From Salvelinus alpinus (taxonomy: Eukaryota > Chordata > Actinopteri > Salmoniformes > Salmonidae), in the NCBI RefSeq assembly GCF_045679555.1, contig NC_092120.1, forward strand, positions 10,288,805 to 10,352,804: DNA of 64,000 bases. The letters are read 5' to 3'. Below the pieces are notes generated by a model. That model saw nothing but the letters and a program-made list of their open reading frames with translations. It had not been told where the DNA came from and did no database searches. Position numbers and translations under genes: made by a program. Below, piece by piece: positions 42,471 through 64,000 of this stretch (the stretch's first letter is position 1; every line of letters begins with the position of its first letter).

Positions 42471-43461
42471 GCAGACACTTATCCATTTTTGTGTGAAAAT
42501 AGGGTGAAGACTACTGAAGCACTATGGACAGGCTTAGATTTCAGTTTGACTTTTATGTCAAGCATCTCACCTGCTCTTCTTGAGGAGCGGCAACCTTAAA
42601 GTTTGAAATGTCCCCTCATTGTACTGAATTTATCACATTGAACTCCATTTGATTTTTACTTACTATAATACACTCCATCACTCTTTTGTTTTGTGTTACA
42701 TACACAATATATCACATAATCCACATGTTAGTACGTTTTATTAGACATCTGTTTATTTGTTATCAAATTACAGTGATATTTATTGGTATTATTTATTTTT
42801 CATGTAACTATACATTCTATCAGCTAGCCCCTCTTCTGAGATTAATGTTTTACATCAAATTTGACTGTTACATCTCATTTAGCTTTTTATTTGTGTAACT
42901 ACTGAAATAATTTGAGGTTTCTTACATGAAAAGAGAGTTATCAACTTGAAGATCGGGCAATGTCCAATGCATGTGTATTATTTGATAAATAACAAAGACG
43001 TCACAGAATGGGCTTGTTTCTTTCTGGACTACATATCCCAAAATGCAATACATGCGCGTGTAACAGTGATGAAGGTTATACGGAATTATGCACTGCCCAC
43101 AGTTCCGTTAAGAGCACCAAATGGTCAGGCTAGTAAATGTAGTTAAACGTTTGAAGATACAGGTAGCTTTAAGACTTCATGCACATAATTGATACCACAG
43201 AGCTATTAATTTATTGGGTTTCTATATATATGTACTGCGACATTTGATTTGATAGGGTAATCATACGAGGAAAACAATATTAACTTGAAGATAGCGCCCA
43301 CTGGCGACTTCCTCTTTCGTAGTCACGCAGATTGGGTTGTACGGCTGTTCATCAAAATTTCCTCGTCCTTAATTGGTCATTTTTTGCCCAGCCACAAACA
43401 AGCCTTTCCTTTTGCTGCGTTTGAGAACTTGGTAGCCGGTTGATCAACGCACGCTGCCAAA
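42471..43461. promoter_or_regulatory. cct3: Intergenic region and cct3 5' flank
   Basis: No gene is seen from 42,471 to 43,300, which is AT-rich. The 170 bp before the cct3 ATG contain an ETS-type CTTCCTCTTT at 43,309 and two inverted CCAAT boxes (ATTGG at 43,331 and 43,372), usual for a housekeeping promoter. The transcription start cannot be placed. Confidence 0.4.
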
Positions 43462-46400
43462 ATGATGGGAAGACCAATCGTCGTGTTGAGTGAGTGATTT
43501 AAAAAAAAGTTACAACATTTATCAATTATTTAAATTACAGAAGTGTTTTAAGTGTATTTTGCTACATTTGTGAGCTTTTTCATTCATGCGATGTGATGCC
43601 CCGGGTTCGGGCCTAGCTAGCCGGTGATGTCTCGGAGTTGTGATAGTCATGCTGCGTAGTTAGCGGAACAATCAACAATAAACTTTTATCCAATTTGGGG
43701 AATAAATAGGGATGCTGTTCTGCTAGCGTTCTATTTGGTAATGGTAATTTTTAATGGATGCTAGTTTGCTATCTGCCTTACTAGCTAGATTTAAGGTGAG
43801 CTATTTCTCTGGTGTCTCCTCGTTTTTGGGGATGGGCTCAGTATCTGGTTCGGGGCAGTGGCAAAACGGTAGCTAACGATGGTGCAGACAATCTTGCAAA
43901 TGTAAGTTCAGAAAAATACTATTAACTATACACTTATTGGCCTACAATTTGTCAGTCACGTTGCCAAATACACTGTACAAACCGCAGCATCATGGTCAGT
44001 CATTTTGAGCGTCGGCCAAGTTAAGAGACCCTCTGTCACTACCTCAATTATCTTCTCTCTTCAGGCCAGAATATGAAAAGAGAGTCTGGACGCAAGGTTC
44101 AGAAAGGGAACATCGGTGCAGCAAAGGTAAAGATGACACACCTCTCCGACTTCCCATTACCACATAATTTTCTTTCTGACTTTTGTTTAAACATGAGAAA
44201 TTCCTGCAGCCTTACGAAGTCTAATTTTACAGGCAATAGCAGATGTCATCAGAACATGCCTGGGACCAAGAGCCATGATGAAGGTTTGTACCAAGACACA
44301 ATTCCTGGCCCTTAGATACTTAAATCCTAAAGTGATGCCAAAATAGAACTGTCTTAACCGTTCCCCATCTATTAACAGATGCTGCTAGACCCCATGGGTG
44401 GCATTGTCATGACCAACGATGGCAACGCCATCCTCCGAGAGGTGAGGTTTCTGCACTACATTTCCCATCAGCACACTTGCACTGCTTTGGAAGATGGTGA
44501 ATGTAAACAAATTCAGGTCTGTTCAAGTTACCTTTCCTGTAAACAAACACAGATCCAAGTGCAGCACCCGGCAGCCAAGTCCATGATTGAGATCAGCCGC
44601 ACCCAGGATGAGGAGGTGGGAGACGGCACCACGTCAGTCATCATCCTTGGTAAGTCGCCTGGTAGTGGAAGTATTTCATTTCACTCCATTGACATGGAAA
44701 TGACTGAGATCCAGTCAACTTCTTCAACATTATGAATGTTGTCTTTTGAGCTTCAGGCTATTTAGGATTGGATGTTGTGGCACTCCTACTCTGAGAGGGC
44801 CATGTTGATTCTTATGCATCATCAATCGTCCTCTAAGCTATTGTACTGAGTGTGCACATTTTAAAACAGCTCTTGGTTAACATTCCTTTTCAATCTTTGG
44901 TCTGGCTCTAGCTGGAGAGATGCTGTCTGTAGCAGAGCAGTTCCTGGAGCAGCAGATGCACCCTACAGTCATCATTAGTGCCTACAGACACGCCCTGGAC
45001 GACATGCTCGACATGCTCAAAGACATCAGGTATAGATTGCATTCACCTACACACTCAATTCTCCCTCGCAAACTTTTACACTCCGTTCTATTGACCGACT
45101 GTCTTTGTTCCCTCCCAGCACCCCGGTGGATGTGAATGACAGGGCACAGATGCTGAAGATCATCAACTCTGCCATCTGCACCAAGGCCTTGAGCCGTTGG
45201 TCTACCATGGCGTGTAATATTGCCCTGGATGCTGTGCGCACTGTGGAGTTGGAGGAGCACGGACGCAAGGAAATCAACATTAAGCTGTACGCCAAAGTGG
45301 AGAAGGTAAGCTTTAACGTTTGCGTGTATGCGTTAAATGTCTTGCAGTTACAAGATTGACATCAGTGACAAAGGTGTGGTCATTGGGAAAATGACACACC
45401 AGGTTGGTTGATTCCTCGTGGTTTTGCCATGGTTATAGGTGCCTGGTGGCTTCATTGAGGACTCATGTGTGCTAAAAGGCGTGATGGTCAACAAGGACGT
45501 CACTCACCCCCGCATGCGCAGAATGATCAAGAACCCCCGCATCATCCTGCTGGACTGCTCCCTGGAGTACAAGAAGGGCGAGAGCCAGGTATTGAAAACG
45601 CGTGTACAGTCATCCACACATGCGCACAAATGCATTACCAGCACACATATGCAGTATAAGCATAACAGTAGCAGGTACTAGCCAATAAATGTTGTGTTCC
45701 TATGCAGACTGACATTGAGATCACACGTGAGGAAGACTTTTCCAGGATCCTTCAGATGGAGGAAGAGTATATCCAGACGATTTGTGAAGACATCATCCGC
45801 CTCAAGCCAGACCTCATCTTCACTGAGAAGGGCATCTCAGGTACTAAGCACACACTATGTAAAATTCTCTAGAAACTGCTCTTAATCCTCCAAAGCTCCC
45901 CCTGCACTGACCAGAGAAACTAATCTCTCCACTCATCTCCCCAGACCTGGCACAGCACTATCTGATGAAGGCCAACATCACAGCCATCCGCCGTGTCAGA
46001 AAGACTGACAACAACCGCATTTCAAGGTAAGGTCCATTCCACAAAGTATTCTGAAGATGTGATGACTATTAATCCTTTTAAATTGTCTGTTAACTGACTA
46101 TTAACGCTGATATCATTATCCTCTTTCTCAGGGCATGTGGGGCTCGCATCGCCAGCCGTACAGACGAGCTGCGTGAGGAGGACGTGGGAACCGGCGCCGG
46201 CCTGTTTGAGATCAAGAAGATTGGAGACGAGTACTTCACCTTCGTCACAGAGTGCAAAGACCCCAAAGCCTGCACCATCCTGCTGAGAGGAGCCAGCAAA
46301 GAGATATTGGCTGTACGTAACAAGTTACCCCTCATGCACAAAGAATATGGCAAGATGTCTCCGTTACGGCAGAAGCAGCTCATTTTCAGGCAGACCATAA

Positions 46401-47395
46401 CCAGACGGGATGAATGATCCTCATGGTATGCTCTCACTCTCAATGCTTCATTGTGGATCCAAACAAAGTGTTGATAATGTGTTTCTCTGTCCCTCAGGAG
46501 GTGGAGCGTAACTTGCAGGATGCCATGCAGGTGTGTCGTAACGTGCTACTGGACCCATCTCTACTCCCTGGAGGAGGGGCGGTGGAGATGGCTGTGTCCA
46601 AGAGGCTGATGGAGCGTTCCAAGACCCTGACCGGGGTGGAGCAGTGGCCCTACCGTGCCGTGGCCCAGGCCCTGGAGGTTATCCCCCGTACACTCATCCA
46701 AAACTGTGGAGCCTCCACCATCCGCGTGCTCACCTCTCTCAGGGTACGTGTGGTTACTCTAAAATATGCACCTTTGTCATTTTGTTGGGCACAGCAGAAT
46801 TGTTTTATTAATCTTACCCCCCTCTGTAGGCCAAGCACACCCTGGAGGCCTGTGCATCATGGGGTGTGAACGGAGAGACTGGCACCTTGGCAGACATGAT
46901 GGAGCTTGGCATCTGTGAGCCGCTGGCTGTGAAGGCCCAGACTTACAAGACTGCTGTGGAGGTAAGAGGGGCCAATGGGCTGCTGTTGCAGATATATTTG
47001 ACAAGAATATCACTTTCAACAAATGTTTGAATGTTTAAAAAAATATTGTAAAAGGCATGGATGAATTCTGTGTTACTTTGTCTGTAGTGAATGCAGTCAG
47101 ACACCATGCAAGAACATTTTCACTTCTACTACTCTAAAGGATGAGTGCTTCCCAGTGCCTTATCTCCTTCACATTAAAGTGAATACAATGAAACTCAAGA
47201 GCACATTTAGTCTATTTTTGTTTTATGATTTGAATAAACAGTCAAAGGTTTCAGTGAACCCCACTAATGTAATTTTGGTCTCTTCTTGCCTTTCAGACGG
47301 CCATCTTGCTGCTCCGCATTGATGACATTGTGTCTGGAATCAAGAAGAAAGGTGATGACCAGGCTGGAGGAGGAGGAGGACAGGGAGCTGAGTGA
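43462..47395 (+). CDS. cct3: T-complex protein 1 subunit gamma (TRiC/CCT3)
   Basis: One of eight paralogous subunits of the cytosolic chaperonin TRiC, which folds actin, tubulin and other proteins using ATP. Fourteen coding exons join in frame to 542 aa (human 545): 43462-43489, 44065-44126, 44233-44283, 44379-44441, 44553-44649, 44912-45029, 45119-45305, 45439-45588, 45708-45840, 45945-46026, 46132-46312, 46498-46743, 46830-46961, 47297-47395. Group II chaperonin signatures are present: [17 protein letters not shown] (nucleotide loop), [15 protein letters not shown] with the catalytic-type GDGTT, the apical segment [26 protein letters not shown], and WGVNGETG near the end. The tail is [14 protein letters not shown]. 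No frame damage. The ATG ATG start is in the same place as in human. Confidence 0.97.
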
Positions 47396-48001
47396 AGATG
47401 GGGGGGAGGAAAGGAATGGGTTGGTAGACCAGTGGGCAAACAGACTGTGGTAGTGTAGAACAGCCTACTGTTCTCTTTTGGGATGCTATTTTCCAAAAAA
47501 CATTGTTTGGCCTGGATTGTCAACCATGTATGTGTCTCAATAGTCAAGCGTACGCCGTAGCCATGTGTTTTTGATTTGCTATAAAATTCTAATCGAATGC
47601 TGTCTGACTCACTCAGTTCATTGTCTCTTGTCATGGCAGATTAAATAAGTATCTATCATGAGTATTGTTTATAGCACTGTAGTACCCAGTTAAAGTGAAA
47701 ACAGGTTCAAATTTTTTGAGCCTTTTTAAGGTTAGGTTTCTCAACGGGCAACCGCCATAAAATATCCTCTTCAGCTTTATTAAAGTTAAATGCATGGGAA
47801 AAAAACATTGCATTTCACCACATCATATTGAAAAACAAGATCTGAGTACAGATAATAAAATATGACTTCTGGTTATGTCAAAAGGTTCTATTTTTATCTG
47901 GGCCATAACTCCCATCCCTGACTGTGTTGAATAGGCCTTTAAGGAAGTCATAAAACCCTGCAATAGGTCAACTTTTTTTACTGTTTAACTTAACAAAAAT
48001 A
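47396..48001 (+). other. cct3: cct3 3' flank
   Basis: Presumed 3' UTR and flank. Possible AATAAA-like signals are ATAAAATTC near 47,580 and GATAATAAAAT near 47,852. No other gene. Confidence 0.4.
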
Positions 48002-49369
48002 CAGTACCAGTCAAAGGTTTGGACACCTACTCATTGCAGGGTTTTTCTTTATTTCATTGTAGAATAATAGTGAAGACAACTATGAATCATGTAGTACCAC
48101 AAATCAAAATATCGTCACCCTTTGCCTTGACAGCTTTGCACACTCGGCATTCTCTCAACCAGCCTCATGAGGTAGTCCCATAGAATTAATTTAAATTAAC
48201 AGGTTTGCTTTAAGTGTTTCTTATTTTAACATTTTTATGGAATTTCTTTCAATGTGTTTGAGCCAATCAGTTGTGACTAGGTAGGGGTGGTCATAAGGAA
48301 GCTAGCCCTATTTGGTTAAAGGCCAAGTCCATATTATGGCAAGAACCACTCAAATAAGCAAAGAGAAATGACAGTCCATTACTTTTCCATGAAGGTCAGT
48401 CAATATGGTAAATTTCAAGAACTTTGAAAGTTTCAAGTGCAGTAGCAAAAACCAAGCCCTATGATAAAACTGGCTCTCATGAGGACCGTCACAGGAAAGG
48501 AAGACCCAGAGTTACCTCTGCTGCAAAGGATAAGTTCATTAGAGTTACCAGCCTCAGAAATTACAGCCCAAATAAATGCTTCAGAGTTCAAGTAACAGAC
48601 ACATCTCAACATCAACTGTTCAGAGGAGACTGTGTGAATTGGGCCTTCATGGTCGAATTGCTGCAAAGAAACCACTAAAGGACAATTAAAGACTGGCTTG
48701 GGCCAAGAAACATGAGCAATGGACATTAGACTGGTGGAAATATGTCCTTTGGTCAGATGAGTCCAAATGTGAGATTTTTGGTTCCAACTGCCGTATCTTT
48801 GTGAGACAGTGTAGGTGAATGGATCTGCATGTGTGGTTCCCACCGTGAAGCTTGGAGGAGGTGGTGTTGGGGTGCTTTGCTGGTGACACTCAGTGATTAT
48901 TTCGAATTCAAGGCCCACTTAACCAGCATGGCTATCACCTAATACTGCAGTGATACGCCATCCCATCTGGTTTGGGACTATCATTTGTTTTTCAACAGGA
49001 CAATGACCCAACAACACACCTCCAGCTGTGTAAGGGCCATTTGACCAAGAAGGAGAGTGATGAAGTGCATCATATGACCTGGCCTCCACAATCACCTGAC
49101 CTCAACCCAATTGAGATGGTTTGGGATGAGTTGGACCGCAGAGTGAAGGAAAAGCAGCCAGCAAGTGCTCAGCGTATGTGGGAACTCCTTCAAGACTGTT
49201 GGAAAAGCTGTCAAGGCAACGGGTGAAGATATTTTGATTTGTTAAAAACACTTTTGGTACTACATTATTTGATGTGTTATGTCATAGTTGTCTTCACTAT
49301 TATTCTACAATGTAAAAAATAGTAAAACCCTTGAATTAGTAGGTGTGTCCAAACTTTTGACTGGTACTG
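48002..49369 (+). mobile_element. Tc1-like transposon, degraded, TA-flanked
   Basis: 1,368 bp between TA at 48,000-48,001 and 49,370-49,371. Inverted ends are CAGTACCAGTCAAAGGTTTG and its complement. The transposase is split: the N-terminal part is near 48,420-48,680 (KGRPRVTSAAKDKFIRV) and the catalytic end at 48,972-49,226 ([33 protein letters not shown]). Several frame interruptions. Same family as the antisense copy in npr1 at 6,785. Confidence 0.9.
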
Positions 49370-49777
49370 TACGTGTCAACAGACCGTACAAGTGCATGGA
49401 TTCCTGGGCTTCGTCTCTATACGCTGACCTGAGAGGACCATTCAAAGCAATATGAAGGGAGTCTTCTTTGTTGACTCATCTGGCCAGTGGCTCAGAATAT
49501 GAGAAAAGGGAGCAATGAAATGCCATTTCAAGGTGTGCCTTTCCCTGCCCTGTACAGAAGCATATGGCAGCGTACCAAAAGCCTCAATACACCCTAATAA
49601 AAAAACGTCCCCTCATATTCCTTGATGGATACTTTTTAAAGCTTGTTCACCTACCAATGTAAAGGAGATGAGAAAACACTTGACCTGTTCTAGACATGAA
49701 TTATATCTGCAACACTGAATATATCTGACCCAGATCTCCAGGATCAGGCCAGTAGAAACAGCGGAAGAGTGGTGTTG

Positions 49778-59466
<9,689 letters not shown>

Positions 59467-59699
59467 GTTTTACTCGTCTTGACCCTTCACTTCGATAACT
59501 TTAGTGGTAAATACCCCTGGGGTACAGATAAGATAGGCCTACTTTGAAACTGACGTGCAAGGGGTTGCTTTCTTGTAATTCCGAACCCAGACTTCCCTGT
59601 GGCCAGACCAATAAATAAACGAGAAGTGTGGGTGGACGTGAACAATATTTGACCTCCGACAAAAATGGGAGCCGTTAGTTCAGTCAAAAAGTGTAGTCC

Positions 59700-60715
59700 T
59701 CTCTCATATGCTCGATGTTATGACGTCTTCAAATCAACTGGGAACTCGGAAAAAAACCGGTCATCCAACTCGGGAATTCCAACTCGGGCCTCTTTAGAGC
59801 TCTGACTTTCTGACGTGAAGATCCCTGAAGTCATGATTTAACCTAGTATTTTTCAGAGTTCCCAGTTGTTTTGAACAAGGCAATATGCTCCATTCATAAC
59901 CAAGTGGGAAGGTAGTAATTACCAGTTGTAGCGTTGTAAATACCAGTTGGATGCATTCACATGCCTTGAACTCGTTGACAAATGCCGGATGGCTAATGGC
60001 CAACAAGCTGCGTCAACCATAAATTAAAGTACAGCTATCATACTTGTAAACAAATTATAGTTATCAAAAAACATATCAATAGATAGCTTTTTTATAAATA
60101 ATGTTTTGTTACATTTAACTGCCGAAAATTCTGTTATCAAGGTCATTTTCTTAGTAGGTGAGGCCAGAGGTCAGCATGTGGGTGAAGTCTGCGATCGGGG
60201 GTGATAGACGAGTTTCCCACATAGAGATAGAGGCCTCTTGTGACCAAAAGCAAGTTTTAGCATGGGCAGCGCCATTAGGATTTTCACCATTTTGAAGTAG
60301 TCAACTGGGTGGGACTTACTACCCGTTAAGGAAAGATTGTATATTTCCATCCAGGTCATCAGCCAATGAATTACACTTGTGAGCAAACATTTCATAACTG
60401 CAGGTGGACAGTACATTGCCAACCTTGGCTTTATACCTGTTCAAACACACCCCAGGTGGCATGTATGCACCCTTCAGTTTGTTTACCAACTCGTAGTAGT
60501 AGAAGAAAATGTACTACTTCAAAATAGAGATGGCCTCAATGGCGCAGGGCATGCTCTCACAGAAGCCAAAATCTGACCGATACAATGTTGCGTCCTCTAA
60601 CGATCTCTATGGTTTTCCACTAGTAATTACGAGTTGGAGGGGTGTTCAAGTGGATTTCTCCCAGTCGTATGTGATAAATACCACCTTCCCACTTGGTCAC
60701 AACACAGCAATAACA
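59700..60715. repeat. Diverged repeat with inverted ends
   Basis: The left side carries AACTCGGGAATTCCAACTCG and AACCAAGTGGGAAGGTAGTA. The right side carries TACCACCTTCCCACTTGGTC, the complement of the latter (59,899 versus 60,680). The TCCGACTTTC-like block is frequent in salmonid genomes. Non-coding. Confidence 0.5.
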
Positions 60716-62124
60716 CAGTCCAAAAACAGGTGCCCATTCAGAACAACTGTAATGCACAAAGATCTTCCTTAAATGCTTGCTAATTTTTATTGGCAACTAA
60801 AAGGCTTTCATACCAATAAAAATGTGTCAGCTTCACTAATGAAAGGCCAAATAAAAACATCACTTGTTACGTATAAATTATTTAAAAAAATATATAAAAA
60901 GTTAAAGAAAATCATAAGAATGACAATGATAGACTCTACAATTTGTTTCAGACTGTAATTAGCTAAAGTTTACTTGGAAATGTAGAAAGAAATCAGCGTA
61001 GTTATACATTTTATAGTCTATGCCTGCACTAAAAATCTGATTTCATACATAATACAGTAACAACTCCATTCACAATCACTCTTACAGAGCTGTGCTGTAT
61101 TGTGAAAGGATTCGTTTTCAGAGATGAAGGCATGGAGGTTGGGCCACCTGTGCAGGTAGGTACTTGTTGGACAGGTTTGATTTCTATAACAAGGTTGCCA
61201 TTTTTGGGTGCACAAAAAGCCATGCAATCCACATTCTCCAATAATGAAATGGGTCTCAATGTCAATTTTTGTACTAAATCAATTATCTTAAAATTATTTG
61301 TTAGCTCTTATAATGACATGGCATTGCTAATGTGTGGACGTCCTTTTAAAAGGCAATACAGTAATGGAATTATGAGACAAAATGTCCACTCAGTAGTCGA
61401 TGACCTTATCACAGAACATGATTTTGTGTTTGGTTGTATTGAACATTTTCAATAGGAAATTGATTGACTAGAAGGTCTAGAGGACGTCTTAGTTTTTTCT
61501 CTATAAACCTGATATTAGGTCCCAAATGTCAATGCAATTAATGTAATTAGCCTGTAATACCAGATTCATAACCAAATGCAAAACAATCGATTACAGGATG
61601 CCTCAAGTACAGATAATTGTCAAACCAAACAGTACAGTTCAGCAAATGATTTGTCTGCAGCAGGCCTAGCTAGATATTTCTGAGGAAGGCAATGGTTTGG
61701 TTATTGTAGACACTTCCCCAAGTGGCACAATTCTGTGTGGAACTACAAACTATTTTCATTAACTCTGCATTGAGCCGACAATTGTGATTTCAACATTATT
61801 CCATGGTACTTAACGGACATTCTGTCGATTAGCAGATCTTCTACAGAATGCATTCTACTGTTTCACCAAAGTGACGGTATAATGCCATGCAAGAAGATGA
61901 ATTATAACGTAGAAACTTTCACCAATAACTGTTTGTACATGCTCTATCACTGACTACCACTGCCCAGTCTATTCTACACATCATCAGTGTGGTTTAAAAT
62001 CACACTAGCACAATCCACTACAGTTTACATAGTAACCCTTTGAAAGTTAAATTCTACCAGTTGGTAAAACAGATCCTGTCTCTCTTCCCCATCCTTCCAT
62101 TCCTTCAGCCTTTCCTCCATCCTC
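60716..62124. other. No gene seen; tmem79 3' flank
   Basis: AT-rich. An open frame pair at 61,029-61,265 (-) and 61,102-61,455 (+) overlap each other and match nothing that I recognise. The tmem79 3' UTR should begin below 62,125. Confidence 0.4.
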
Positions 62125-64000
62125 CTATCCCCAGAACCTCTGGCGGGAGGCTGGGGGTTGGTCTTGTTGGTGCACCACATCCTGGGCAAAGATGGTGCCC
62201 CCAGCGTCCATGGTGAAGATGAAGTAGAGATTGGCACCCAGCATGGCCACGGTGGGCAGGAAGGACAGGCCGAAGCCAAAGCCCCGAACACTGCTGCCCA
62301 GTGCAGCTGCCACCCAGTACATCAGCCTGTTGGCACAGAGGAGAGATGGACATTAGACAGATGCAGTTATTTCTATAGTCTGCCCAGACGGCCTTATATT
62401 GAGATCACATGTCATATCGGGATATGACTGACTGGGCACTGAAATTGGACAATAGATTTCACTGCATCTCTCTGGTGTATGTGACAATAAAATAAACATG
62501 TTTTTTTGCATTGTTGTCTCTTTACCTGCCGAAGGCAAAGATGATGGTGAGCAGGGGCACCAGTTTGAGCAGGTCCTGGCTCAGGTAGGGCGCCATTACG
62601 GCTAGCTGCAGGAAGTAGAGCAGAAAGAGGGTGACGGAGTCATCCACATAGCGCCGGTGCACACCCACTTCCCTGGCCTCCAATTCACGCAGCGGCTTCA
62701 CATCCCCCAACCGCATCCTGGAGACACCCAGCACCATCCAGCCTGGGAGGACAATACAAGTGTTAGCTTGTGATGTTAGTGTTGTTGTTCAACCCACCTT
62801 GCTGTTCACACCGGAGTAATTCTGGTAAAGAACATCTGCTGAATGACCAATGAGCCACTCACCCAGTATGATGGGCACCACAGCGAAGACAGAGCAGCGC
62901 AGTGTGTAGACCAGCCTGAGGGGGGCACTGTCCAGCAGTGGGGCATCAAAAGGCAGGAAGACATAGCCCCCCCACACTAGGAGGGGGAAAATCAGAGCTG
63001 CAGTGAACACAGACACTCCCACTTTGAGAGCATCCCTGTTGGTACAGTCACACCCACCTGGAGGGGAGAGGAAAGGAGAGACTTTCTTTTTACTTCAGAG
63101 GGCAGAAAGACTAACAGAAACATTACCACTTATAGATCAGATTACCTCAAATATGGGAGAAGGGGAAGGATGAATTTGCACTCGCAAAACTATTTGAGCA
63201 GAACCGCAGTGGCTGAATGAATTAAGGGAAAAACTAGCAAAGAGAAAGACAGACAATGAGAGAAAGAGGTTGGAAGCCAAAAGACAGAAAGATGAAATGT
63301 TGGTGCGTCTCTTTACATTTTGAGGACCCCCGCTCCACTGGCCAGTCGTGGTAGTAGCCATCAGGCGGGGTTCCCTGGGGAATGAGGAGGAGGCTCTTCT
63401 CTGCGTCCACATCCCAGAATACCTCCCTATCTCTGGGAGACGTCGGAGCGCTAGAGGAGTGTAGGATGGTGACGGATGGGTTGAAGACCTGCGCTGCCTT
63501 CTCAGGCAAAGAGTTCATACCATCTTCCACCTCTATCTCTACCTGCACCTTCTCCCCTCTCTTACACAGCCCTGGGTGCTGCACCTCTCTCCCCATCCAT
63601 TCTTCCTCCATTCTCATTCTCTCTGCTCCCAAATCCAGCCCTCTCTCACTCTCCATCTGGCTTTCTCCTTCGTGAAGAGAGGTGCACATGGAGTACACCC
63701 TCCTCCTCTCTCCCTCAGGGTCATCCCTCTTTCCCCTTCCCTTATCTTCTTTCGCAGTCAATGCACTTCTGTTCTTTGTAGTTGTCTCTACATCCCTGTC
63801 ACCCGGCCATCGCAGAGTGGTAGGCTCCAATTTAGCCGAACTAACCATTTCGTCTTCCTCCACCACTCCTTCCCTCCTCTTTTCCAAATCTTCCCCCAAT
63901 TCTTTAATCACCTTCTCCTCTTCCCCCCATGTTGGGGGTTGGCGTTCAGCAGTCACCCGTCTGGTTTTGGAGGGGCTGTCTTCTAGCAGCTCCAGGTTTG
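62125..64000 (-). CDS. tmem79: Transmembrane protein 79 (mattrin), partial at window edge
   Basis: TMEM79 is a multi-pass membrane protein of the trans-Golgi/lamellar-granule pathway, with a MAPEG-like fold; loss in mouse and human affects skin barrier. Coding exons: 64000-63317 (5' end outside the window), 63057-62863, 62742-62526 and 62326-62125 (TAG), in frame across all junctions. A long acidic, poorly conserved N-terminal half leads to SLPEKAAQVFNPSV, which matches human LLPEKAARAFVPID. Then come a Cys cluster (KCGCDCTNRD) and about five membrane segments: VFTAALIFPLLVWGGYVF, LVYTLRCSVFAVVPIILG, VTLFLLYFLQLAVMAPYL, LVPLLTIIFAFGRLMYWV and FGLSFLPTVAMLGANLYF. The EVGVHRRYVDDSV motif before segment 3 matches human EVEIHRRYVAQSV. 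No frame damage. Confidence 0.93.

Overview
The window looks like a stretch of a salmonid fish chromosome. Vertebrate genes with GT-AG introns sit among long (GT)n microsatellites, several Tc1-like transposons flanked by TA, tRNA-headed SINEs of the type common in salmon and trout, L2-type LINE 3' fragments, a hAT element, and a Harbinger-like element carrying further insertions. I do not claim a species.

Layout. 1-6.5 kb is repeat-rich DNA, presumably inside a long npr1 intron. 6,525-9,345 (+) holds the last seven coding exons of a natriuretic peptide receptor guanylate cyclase (npr1-like). 13.2-14.0 kb (-) is the N-terminal part of a C2CD4-family gene with no recognisable C2 domain. 16.9-17.5 kb (-) is a small unassigned two-exon candidate. 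18.7-37.1 kb (+) is gon4l, exon by exon, but broken by many frameshifts and several in-frame stops. 37.9-41.6 kb (+) is an intact ERp57/PDIA3-like disulfide isomerase. 43.5-47.4 kb (+) is an intact cct3. 49.8-59.5 kb (-) is a previously unassigned small gene that I assemble from four exons with matching phases (156 aa); one intron holds about 7.6 kb of nested transposons. 62.1-64.0 kb (-) is the C-terminal part of tmem79, running off the right edge.

Context. GON4L, CCT3 and TMEM79 lie together on human 1q22, and NPR1 and C2CD4D lie on 1q21, so the block is largely conserved; the PDIA3-like gene is the odd member. The intact genes act in unrelated pathways (cGMP signalling, ER disulfide formation, cytosolic chaperonin, membrane trafficking). 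The main points of interest are the new four-exon gene, the decay of gon4l between intact neighbours, and transposons or microsatellites lying directly against splice acceptors.
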